The notes under the pieces: generated by a model | Database searches by the model: none | Told to the model about the DNA's origin: nothing | What the model saw: only the letters and a program-made list of their open reading frames with translations | NCBI GenBank assembly: GCA_963210315.1 | Contig: OY723316.1 | Location: 62,001-126,000, forward strand | Origin: Rhynchopus euleeides | Taxonomy: Eukaryota; Euglenozoa; Diplonemea; Diplonemida; Diplonemidae | DNA length: 64,000 nucleotides | Reading direction: 5' to 3' | Translations under genes and position numbers: made by a program | Part shown: positions 53,196-62,869 of the stretch, one piece after another | Layout of the letters: each line of letters opens with the position of its first letter | Position numbering within the stretch: position 1 is the first letter of the stretch

Positions 53196-54744
53196 CAGTG
53201 ATGTGCCGATGTATATATACGCCAATGTATATACCGTATACGTAAATATTTTGGAACGTAAATATTATGGAACGTAATTATTATGGAACGTAAATACCGT
53301 ATACGTAAATATTTTGGAACGTAAATATTATGGAACGTAAATATTATGGAACGTAAATATTTTGGAACGCTGGTGGGTTGGCGTTCCAGATTTTTTTCGT
53401 TCCATAATATTTACAGGGCTTTCTGCGACTCGGGGACTTGGACCAGGTGATCGGACGGCATACAGAGTCCCTGACGGGACCTACTCGTGCACTTTTCGCG
53501 CGATTCCTGACGCAAGCCGTCCTCACCACCGAGTCCCCAACTGGCCCTGTAAATATTATGGAACGTAAATATTATGGAACGGACCGGCCAAAAATGGGCC
53601 CGTTCCATAATATTTACGTTCCATAATATTTACGTATACGGTATTATGGAACGCTGGTGGGTTGGCGTTCCAGATTTTTTTCGTTCCATAATATTTACAG
53701 GGCTTTCTGCGACTCGGGGACTTGGACCAGGTGATCGGACGGCATACAGAGTCCCTGACGGGACCTACTCGTGCACTTTTCGTGCGATTCCTGAGGCAAA
53801 CCATCCTCACCACCGAGTCCCCAACTGGCCCTGTAAATATTTTGGAACGTAAATATTATGGAACGGACCGGGCAAAAATGGGCCCGTTCCATAATATTTA
53901 CGTTCCATAATATTTACGTATACGGTATACGTATATATACGTTCGGAGGTCCCGAAAATCCGGAAATATACGTCCCCTATGTAATTCCCTGTTGCACGGT
54001 GGCCAGGTCACTGTGGGGTCACCTGGGTGGGATCTCCCACAGGATATGTTGAGTGGGTATATCCCGCTCTGTGCCTTCGACAGATACTTCCCTTGGAACG
54101 AAGTGAAACGCCAATCCGGCTGCCCACAGGGTGTTCCGCTTCGGTTGTGCCGCACCTTACGTGGCCACATGTTGTTGGGCAGTTAGAAAGACACCGCCCT
54201 CCCCTGTGCACAGGGTGGAACCTGTGCAGAGGGGAGGTGCCTTTCTGAGTCCCTTACTGAGTGGCGACGGGGCACCCAGGTATTGACTGGTGGTGACCAT
54301 GCTGTGCTGGAGTCTTTCCAAAGACGACACATCGTTTTTGGTCGTGTTCGCCCGGAGACGGCGTTTGATGGGATAACGCGAGTACGGCACGTGGTCACCG
54401 ATCAGGTAGTGGGCAATGCTGGTGATGCAACGTTTCCTTACCTCGCCAAGGTGGCGCCAAGACTGAGCAATGTTCCCGACTCTCGAAGAACGAGCGGCGC
54501 TCGTCTAGTAGGACCCGTACCAGGACCGCGAAGCGTGCCCGGCTAGCGTAAGGGTGGACAGCCAAGCTGTGTCCCACATACTGTGCACCTTCGGGATCGT
54601 GGACCCTCTCACCCACACATTGCCCACAGGAAGAACGTAGCGTATATTGCAACGTATATGCGTATATATACGTATATATACGCCATGTATATATACGTAT
54701 ATATACGTTCAAGATCCGGATATACGTCGTATAGCACATCACTG
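53196..54744. mobile_element. hAT-like element L (ends CAGTGATGTGC)
   Basis: About 1.55 kb between CAGTGATGTGC (53196) and the inverse GCACATCACTG (54744). Both flanks are G runs, so an 8-bp G duplication is possible but not provable. Subterminal DNA is CGTATATATACG words. The left half holds D-family repeats (next entry). The right half has broken plus-strand frames (54283-54546, FQRRHIVFGRVRPETAFDG), perhaps a dead transposase. Confidence 0.65.
53235..53935. repeat. D-family repeats: CCGTATACG ends with ACGTAAATATTATGGAACG words
   Basis: Two tandem, nearly identical units of about 290 bases share the core from CAGGGCTTTCTGCGACTCGG to CCCAACTGGCCCTG (53414-53550 and 53698-53834). They are flanked by ACGTAAATATTATGG words in both orientations. 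The same core lies inverted in 55393-55705. Confidence 0.8.
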
Positions 54745-55075
54745 GGGGGGGGGGGGCACAGACAGCTTTCGGCTGTCCGTACCCCGAAACAACATGGAGA
54801 GGGCCCTCTTTTGGTGCGGCAGTTCTTGCGCGGCATGCCTCTCCTCTCGTCTCGCTGGGGGCCTTCGCTCAGAAGTGCAGAACAGTGAGCCGCCTCACAA
54901 CAAGGGGGGGCAAAACTGACACAGTTTGTGACACAGAGCGAATATGCCTGGTGGACTTCTGGACGCTGCAGATCTGCTAATCCAACATTGCCAAATGAGA
55001 GAATCTGGGGAGCATGTGCAAAGTGGGATCACAGGGTGGGGGGTGGGTGGGGGGGGGGGGGGGGTTGGCATCCTG
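54745..55075. other. Short spacer between elements L and A2
   Basis: Contains a GGGGGCCTTCGCTCAGAAG phrase near 54857 and a TGACACAGTTTGTGACACAG phrase near 54920. Together they match, inverted, the block near 58345-58455. No gene. Confidence 0.4.
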
Positions 55076-55392
55076 CACGGTGGGATCTTGTAAATTTTAC
55101 ATGTATAACTACAAGTATAATACATGTATTATACATGTATAATACTTGCATGTCAACTATTACCGTAAACGGAAAAAGGGTGGACCGTAAAAATGTTCCA
55201 AGTTCCCAAAAAAAGGCCAAACGTTCCATCTTTTTTACGGTCCACCATTTATTGGGACTGAATATGGAAAAGACAATGCGGTTTTCGCCCGCGGGCTGGT
55301 GGGTTGCGGGGCGCGGACTGCGGCCTCCACGCCGCAGACACCCACACGTAGGCCTCTATGCAAGTATTATACATGTATTTTTACTTGATATA

Positions 55393-55705
55393 CCGTATAC
55401 GTAAATATTATGGAACGTAAATATTATGGAACGGGCCCATTTTTGGCCGGTCCGTTCCATAATATTTACAGGGCCAGTTGGGGACTCGGTGGTGAGGACG
55501 GCTTGCGTCAGGAATCGCGCGAAAAGTGCACGAGTAGGTCCCGTCAGGGACTCTGTATGCCGTCCGATCACCTGGTCCAAGTCCCCGAGTCGCAGAAAGC
55601 CCTGTAAATATTATGGAACGAAAAAAATCTGGAACGCCAACCCACCAGCGTTCCAAAATATTTACGTTCCATAATATTTACGTTCCAAAATATTTACGTA
55701 TACGG
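55393..55705. mobile_element. TA-flanked element D2
   Basis: The 313-bp element runs from CCGTATACGTAAATATT to its inverse, with TA on each side (55391-55392, 55706-55707). It contains the D core in reverse relative to 53414-53834. No coding capacity. Confidence 0.82.
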
Positions 55706-55802
55706 TACTTGTATTTTTACTTGATATACATGTATTTTACATGTATATTTCAGGCATATACATGTATTATACATGTATAATAGTTGACATGCAAGTATTA
55801 TA

Positions 55803-57432
55803 CCGTAAACGGAAATATTGTGGACCGTAATAAAGGTGAACCGTACTATAGGTGGACCGTAAAAAAGATGGAACAAATGGGATTTTTCCGGAACTTGGAA
55901 CATTTTTACGGTCCACCTATTTTACGGTTGGGATAGTGGACTTGGCGGTTTTTTTTACGAGTTCCTTCGTGACGAAGTCGCGAAGGAACCAAGGAAATCG
56001 TACGACTGAAGCTGCAGGATTAACACCACAGAGCCTCAGCACAGAGTGTGCGCTCACCATCGTCCGGGAACTGTTCTCCCACAGTTACTGCAGGGTGTAC
56101 TACACTAAAGGAGTACGATTTCCCTGAATTTTCCGGGCACTGATTCACGAATTTACATCTGGAGGGAGCCCGGTGGTCTCAGCTTCTGTCTGCGCGCCCT
56201 GCCGTACTGTGGCTGCTTTTGTGGGCTCGTGCATCAGGTTCTACTTTTACTTCTACCGGAACGCTCCTTGCATGGTACTACACTTCTCGAGGTGTGGTGG
56301 TGGGTGAGTCTCGAGGTGAGTGGTGGTGATCGTGCCCTTTCCACACGCAGGGAGGACTTGCTTCTCTTGCTGGTGTTGGTTGCGGTGGTGGAGGGAGGGT
56401 CCAAAGCTGGGAGGTCGGGAGGCCTACGTGCGGGAGTCTGCGGCGTGGAGGCCGCAGTCCGCGCCCCGCAACCCACCAGCCCGCGGGCGAAAATCGCATT
56501 GTCTTTTCCATATGCAGTCCCAATAAATAGTGGACCGTAAAAAAGATAGAACGTTTGGCCTTTTTTTGGGAACTTGGAACATTTTTACGGTCCACCCTTT
56601 TTCCGTTTACGGTACATGTATACCGTAAACGGAAAAAGGGTGGACCGTAAAAATGTTCCAAGTTCCCAAAAAAAGGCCAAACGTTCCATCTTTTTTACGG
56701 TCCACTATTTATTGGGACTGCATATGGAAAAGACAATGCGATTTTCGCCCGCGGGCTGGTGGGTTGCGGGGCGCGGACTGCGGCCTCCACGCCGCAGACT
56801 CCCGCACGTAGGCCTCCCGACCTCCCAGCTTTGGACCCTCCCTCCACCACCGCAACCAACACCAGCAAGAGAAGCAAGTCCTCCCTGCGTGTGGAAAGGG
56901 CACGATCACCACCACTCACCTCGAGACTCACCCACCACCACACCTCGAGAAGTGTAGTACCATGCAAGGAGCGTTCCGGTAGAAGTAAAAGTAGAACCTG
57001 ATGCACGAGCCCACAAAAGCAGCCACAGTACGGCAGGGCGCGCAGACAGAAGCTGAGACCACCGGGCTCCCTCCAGATGTAAATTCGTGAATCAGTGCCC
57101 GGAAAATTCAGGGAAATCGTACTCCTTTAGTGTAGTACACCCTGCAGTAACTGTGGGAGAACAGTTCCCGGACGATGGTGAGCGCACACTCTGTGCTGAG
57201 GCTCTGTGGTGTTAATCCTGCAGCTTCAGTCGTACGATTTCCTTGGTTCCTTCGCGACTTCGTCACGAAGGAACTCGTAAAAAAAACCGCCAAGTCCACT
57301 ATCCCAACCGTAAAATAGGTGGACCGTAAAAATGTTCCAAGTTCCGGAAAAATCCCATTTGTTCCATCTTTTTTACGGTCCACCTATAGTACGGTTCACC
57401 TTTATTACGGTCCACAATATTTCCGTTTACGG
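55803..57432. mobile_element. Palindromic pair of E elements, 1,630 bp
   Basis: Two 810-bp copies (55803-56612 and 56623-57432) lie head to head around a 10-base centre (TACATGTATA) with exact mirror coordinates (sum 113235). Each copy begins and ends CCGTAAACGG, and TA flanks the whole. ORFs on one arm reappear on the opposite strand of the other arm with essentially the same translation, so the arms are nearly identical over the full length. The ends carry ACCGTAAAAAAG / GGTGGACCGTAAA words. The ORFs themselves do not look like genes. Confidence 0.92.
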
Positions 57433-57946
57433 TATACATGTATAATACATGTATATGCCTGAAATATACATGTAAAATACATGTATATCAAGTAAAAATA
57501 CAAGTATAATACTTGCATGTCAACTATTATACATGTATTTTTACTTGATATACATGTATTTTACATGTATATTTCAGGCATTTACATGTATTTTACATGT
57601 ATAATACTTGTCATGCAAGTATTATACATGTAAAATACTTGCATGACAAGTAAAATACTTGCATGCAAGTAAAATACATGTATTTTACTTGCATGCCAGT
57701 ATTTTACTTGTCATGCAAGTATTATACATGTATTTTACTTGTCATGCAAGTATTTTACATGTATAATACTTGCATGACAAGTATTATACATGTAAAATAC
57801 ATGTAAATGCCTGAAATATACATGTAAAATACATGTATATCAAGTAAAAATACATGTATAATAGTTGACATGCAAGTATTATACATGTATAATACATGTA
57901 TATACTTGTAGTTATACATGTAAAATTTACAAGATCCCACCGTGTG

Positions 57947-59640
57947 TGATCAGAAGTTCAGGAGTTTGAGACTGCGGCGCGGGTAATGGAGAATGGGTTG
58001 TGAAAGAAGTGCAGAAGAGTTGCTGCGTGGATCAACGTGGCACCACCCGTGTGCTCGGCAGGTTGTTTCGGCACCTGTTTTCTCCGTGTCATGCTTTTCG
58101 TGAGCGTGTCAGGGATGTTGGCACACGCTGGGGAGGGTTCACATGATGACATAACATATATCAGAAGCACACACCCACGTGGCCCTGTCCTTGGCAGGAC
58201 TTTGAAAGTGCCGCCTTGATATCCTTGTTGGATAGAACCCTCACATCACACCCTCAATCAGCTGACACGCAGAAGAGTGAGAAAAGGTGAACCGCCACAC
58301 AACACACTAGTTGGAAAGTGACACAGAGGCGAAGGCCTCCAGTGGGGGTCTTCGCTGTGTGTCGCTGTGCGTCGAGCTGTGTCAATTTACAGCCAGTGTG
58401 TTGTGAGGCGGCTCACTTTGTTCTCACTTTAGCTGCGCTTCTGAGCGACAGACAGTGGCCTCCTGAGCGGCGCCTTGGAAAAGGTGCCACTCCAAAAAGG
58501 CGCACCTGGCGGTTCCTTTTGGGGGGTGCGGGTTCAGCAAATCGGATTAATTCACGTTTCACTTGAGGTTTGAGGGGTTGAACCACGCAGCGGCCGGTAT
58601 ATGTCAGAAACAGCTCGATGTGTTCGCATCCACTTGCCGCCTCAAGGCTGTGGCGGCATGGGGCATGCGCTAATCCGGGACTGATCTTCAAAGTAAAATT
58701 TCGAAGGAAAATGGGGAAACCTTGCGTCGGGAAATCAGCCAGGGAGAGAAGAACCAGCGGTTTTTCGTCGATCGCGAGAACACCCCACACGCCTGCGGGC
58801 GCGGTGTGTCCTGCATGATCTGTAAGCAGAGGAATCTGCGTTGCTAGCACAACTCCAGTGCCAGACGGGGGTACAAAGTAACCCCCGGCGGGGCCAGATC
58901 CCACACTGACAACTCCAAGAATCGTACTCCTTTCGCTATAATAAGAGAAACACCCTGCCCAGCAACTGCAAAAAGGCAGATCCGGGCTACTTTTCGTTGA
59001 TCGCACACTCCTGTGTCAAAGGCTGTGTAAAGCCCCTGTGAAGTGGCATGAAGGTGATTCTTATAACGCTTCAGTTGTACGATTTCCTTCGTTACTTCGC
59101 GACGTCGCTACGCTTCGTCGCTCGTAACTGGTAACAAAAAAATAATCAAAGAAGGCAGGGTTAGTGCGCGGGTGTGCCGTCTCTCTCCATCACGGCTATT
59201 CGCATGCGAGTTGGGAGTCAAGGGAAGGGTGATGGCGTGGTGGTATTGCCGTGTAAGTGTAAACAGGGAAGAAAGACCACCATTTGTGGATCGCAAGAAT
59301 GCCTGCATCCGTTCTCCGAATGCAAGCAGGGCCTGAGACCTGGCGGGAGGTGCTCAGTCTGTGTTGTATAGGGCAGAAGTATGGGAAGCATACTATAGTG
59401 CACAAGTGGGGGGGGGGGGGGTGCCGAGTGAACAGTTGCACTCCCTCGAAGTAGGGTGGACGACTCACCCAACTTTTCAGCTAAGCTACTGTGACAAAAA
59501 ATATTGGCTTCAAAAAAAGAAAATCCTGGGTTTCTCGGCCACTTTTGAGGTAATTGCGCGACTGTCCTGAAGTTGGGAACCCCAAATGTGGAAAAGCAAC
59601 ACCGAAAACTCGATTATCGGGCCCCACACTGTAGACACAA
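57947..59640. other. Weakly coding stretch
   Basis: On the minus strand, 58413-59006 is a 197-residue frame with natural-looking segments (LTDHAGHTAPAGVWGVLAID, LSLADFPTQGFPIFLR), but I cannot name it. The flanks 58340-58455 and 58980-59130 match dispersed repeats seen at 54.9 and 30.3 kb. Around 59400 there is a G run. Treat any gene here as doubtful. Confidence 0.35.
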
Positions 59641-59658
59641 TGTGAATTTTCGGGGGTA

Positions 59659-59995
59659 CCTGGGACCCCCCGTGTTTAAGTCCCCCCCCTGGAGGCGACT
59701 TTCGGCCAGGGGGGGCTTAAACACGGGGGTGGCACGGTGGAGACCAAGAAGACCTCTTCCGCTTCCGTCGTATGGGGGTGATTCCGGTCCGGATGGACTT
59801 TTGGCACCCCACTTTTCGACTCTGACAGCACCTGGAGGGCACCAGGTGGCCTAGCGGCCACCTGATGACCCTCCAGACCAGCCCACCCCCGTGTTTAGGT
59901 CCACCTGTGCTTAAGTCTCCCCCCTGCCAGCCCCCCAGGGGGGGACTTAAACACGGGGGTAAGGGGGGGGGGACTTATACACGGGGGGTCCCAGG
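59659..59995. mobile_element. TA-flanked element I, copy 2
   Basis: The 337-bp copy is about 90 percent identical to 44450-44813, with the same CCTGGGACCCCCCGTGT ends and TA on both sides. Internal differences include the lost G-rich part near 59715. Confidence 0.85.
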
Positions 59996-60050
59996 TACGA
60001 GCAGTGATCTCGTGCCAGGGCTGGCATGGCCCGACCTCAACATTTTCCCA

Positions 60051-60290
60051 TCACATGTTGTGGAGAGGCCAGCCTATCTTTAGTAGACTTTGGGCTTTTG
60101 AGTTCGGCCGGGTGAACATGCGGCGCAGCGTGCGAAAATCCAACGCCACCATGAGAGGCAGGTGGATGAAGCTTGATGACTCAGTCGCGCCGAATCGTAC
60201 CCAGTGAAGGACTATCCCCTGGAATGCGACACAGCACCAACCGGTGTGAGACGTGCCTTCAAAATCCTGAAGGATGTTCACCGACCAATA
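60051..60290 (-). other. Possible ORF remnant before the satellite
   Basis: The minus-strand frame from the satellite continues into LIHLPLMVALDF-like protein-looking sequence and stops at 60051. Too short to identify. Confidence 0.2.
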
Positions 60291-60292
60291 AA

Positions 60293-61552
60293 TCGACCAG
60301 ATGGTGGTCCCAAATTTGGGACCGACCGACAAATTGACCAGATGGTGGTCCCAAATTTGGGACCGGCCGAGAAAGCGACCAGATGGCGGTCCCAAATTTG
60401 GGACCACCATCTGGTCGCTTTTTCGGTCGGTCCCAAATTTGGGACCGCCATCTGGTCGCTTTGTTGGTCGGTCCCTAATTTGGGACTGCCATCTGGTCAA
60501 TTTGTCGGTCGGTCCCAAATTTGGGACCACCATCTGGTCGCTTTGTTGGTCGGTCCCTAATTTGGGACCGCCATCTGGTCAATTTATCGGTCGGTCCCAA
60601 ATTCGGGACCGCCATCTGGTCGCTTTGTCGGTCGGTCCCAAATTTGGGACCACCATCTGGTCAATTTGTCGGTCGGTCCCAAATTTGGGACCACCATCTG
60701 GTCAATTTGTCGGTCGGTCCCAAATTTGGGACCGCCATCTGGTCGCTTTGTCGGTCGGTCCCAAATTTGGGACCACCATCTGGTCAATCTGTCGGTCGGT
60801 CCCAAATTCGGGACCGCCATCTGGTCGCTTTTTCGGTCGGTCCCAAATTTGGGACCACCATCTGGTCGCTTTGTCGGTCGGTCCCAAATTTGGGACCGCC
60901 ATCTGGTCGCTTTGTCGGTCGGTCCCAAATTTGGGACCACCATCTGGTCAATTTGTCGGTCGGTCCCAAATTTGGGACCACCATCTGGTCAATTTGTCGG
61001 TCGGTCCCAAATTTGGGACCGCCATCTGGTCGCTTTGTCGGTCGGTCCCAAATTTGGGACCACCATCTGGTCAATCTGTCGGTCGGTCCCAAATTCGGGA
61101 CCGCCATCTGGTCGCTTTTTCGGTCGGTCCCAAATTTGGGACCACCATCTGGTCGCTTTGTCGGTCGGTCCCAAATTTGGGACCGCCATCTGGTCGCTTT
61201 ATCGGTCGGTCCCAAATTTGGGACCACCATCTGGTCGCTTTGTCGGTCGGTCCCAAATTTGGGACCGCCATCTGGTCGCTTTATCGGTCGGTCCCAAATT
61301 TGGGACCGCCATCTGGTCGCTTTATCGGTCGGTCCCAAATTTGGGACCGCCATCTGGTCGCTTTATCGGTCGGTCCCAAATTTGGGACCGCCATCTGGTC
61401 GCTTTGTTGGTCGGTCCCAAATTTGGGACCACCATCTGGTCGCTTTGTTGGTCGGTCCCAAATTTGGGACCGCCATCTGGTCGCTTTATTGGTCGGTCCC
61501 TAATTTGGGAACACCATCTGGTCAATTTTTCGGTGGGTCCCAAATTTGGGAT
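60293..61552. repeat. 41-bp satellite, about 30 units, with an orientation switch
   Basis: The unit is GGTCGGTCCCAAATTTGGGA plus CCRCCATCTGGTCRMTTTNTC, so every unit holds the 18-base palindrome GGTCCCAAATTTGGGACC. From 60293 to about 60400 the units are inverted; after about 60400 they all run the other way to 61552. Units vary at two or three fixed positions (ACC or GCC, GCTTT or AATTT). As 41 is not a multiple of three and the unit lacks stops, several frames are open for hundreds of codons on both strands. These are not genes. Confidence 0.95.
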
Positions 61553-62476
61553 GAGGAACTCCGTGGGCACCATTGGTCGCCCTTCGGTCGCCACCTGTTC
61601 AGACCCCTTTTCAGGGGATTTGAGCCCCAGAGAGACCTCCTGGACCGGTTTTCTGGTGTTTTATGCTCTTCCCGACCCTGTCCTGGCCCAGAATGTGGTC
61701 TGGAGCGAGGTTCTGCTGATTTCCGCCTGATGCGGACCCTCCTTTGGGGTCCTCCATTTATTTTGCGTCTGACCGTCACCTTCCCCACCTAGTTCACCAG
61801 GGCAAGGTGAAAAACCGTTTCTTAACCCCAAAAATGGCATTTCCCGGGTGGCGACCTCTGGCGACCTCTGAAAAATGTGCCCAAAAAGTGATTTTTGGGA
61901 CCTTGCGGACCTCGAAAACACAAACGGAAAAGAAAATATTTTTTGTCACACCCCCTCTTGGGGCGGTACGCCAGTCTACTCGAAGGCTGTGAAGACCCCT
62001 GACGGCGCTCATAACTAAGTTCAAGCGCCCCGTCGCTTCACAGCTACAACCGCTCTGATTTCCTCTTGTTTGTTGTGTTGGCGCTTCTACACACAAAGCC
62101 GGGTGGGGTTAGGGTGAGGGTGTGTAGAGCACGTTTGGTTGCAGCTGTGGTGGGTCGCTTTCCGCTCACGAGTGTGCTTAAAAACAATACTGTCCTGTCC
62201 GTTAGATTCACTCTTGATAACGGGGAAACATGAAATCAGTTGTTTTGCTTCCGGGGGGCCTTCGCCCTCGGCAACTTTTTCGGCAAAGTTCAGGCGGTAG
62301 CCTCCTATAAAATAGGGGAAGTTCACCAGAACACACCGTGTCCGTTGGCAGTGTTGGACTAGCGGATCTGCATTGTACAGAAGTTGAGAGACCGCTGCAG
62401 AACTGCTACGCTACCGTGTTCGGCACCGGAGCGGAGACACACCCCGCCTCTTGTAATAATTCAGTCATTCGGATAT
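61553..62476. other. No recognisable gene
   Basis: Unique-looking sequence with short frames only. A phrase GTGGCGACCTCTGGCGACCTC is a short local duplication near 61848-61868. The segment 62245-62290 contains another GGGGGCCTTCGCC phrase. Confidence 0.4.
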
Positions 62477-62574
62477 GGGGGTCTTCGCTACGGAGTGATC
62501 GTCAGTGCATTTTGGTGCATTTCCTGTTGAATTGGCTGAAAACTGATGAAGTTTGTCGACCAGCGAAGACCCCC
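62477..62574. repeat. 98-bp miniature element O, copy 2
   Basis: Same ends (GGGGGTCTTCGCT and inverse) and the same length as 38865-38962. It lies downstream of the cyclase gene. Confidence 0.75.
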
Positions 62575-62869
62575 TGAAGCACAGAAAAGTAGTGGGGCAC
62601 GCAGATGAGATACGGTTCGCAAACAATGAGCATGGCTTCCCTCGACACACGCCCCATGCATGGTTTTGGCTGGTCAGTGTTTTCGCGAGGTAAATCAAGG
62701 GGGCAAACAAAAGCAACTCACCGCAAGCCGTCTGTGGTGGTCGCGAAGAACTTCAGTGTGGTTCCGGGATCCAACGCTCCGCGGCGCAGGGCAGGTGACA
62801 AGAATAGCTGCCCAGCAGGTCGCGGCCAAAAGCCAGACCCACGGAGATGGCTCCAAACGTTACCCGGTG

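Larger units (their letters stand above)
55076..57944. mobile_element. Element A2: second ACATGTAT element, with nested D and E insertions
   Basis: Same CACGGTGGGATCTTGTAAA ends as A1, here with TG duplicated (55074-55075, 57945-57946). Its own ACATGTAT-type arrays lie at 55076-55160, 55361-55392, 55706-55800 and 57433-57944. Insertions are a 190-bp E fragment (about 55163-55352), element D2 and the palindromic E pair. Long stretches are identical to A1. Confidence 0.85.

Noticed and set aside
56229..57006. 103-residue ORFs mirrored on both arms of the E palindrome
   Set aside because: Leu-rich on one strand and Ser/Thr/Pro-rich on the other. They are preserved because the arms are identical copies, not because of selection that I can see.
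60293..61552. CRISPR-like array
   Set aside because: There are no unique spacers, the unit is contiguous 41 bp, and the surroundings are eukaryotic.
60301..61792. Open frames of 354-423 residues through the 41-bp satellite
   Set aside because: The unit has no stop in the frames it cycles through, and similar frames are open on the other strand. Tandem-repeat artefacts.
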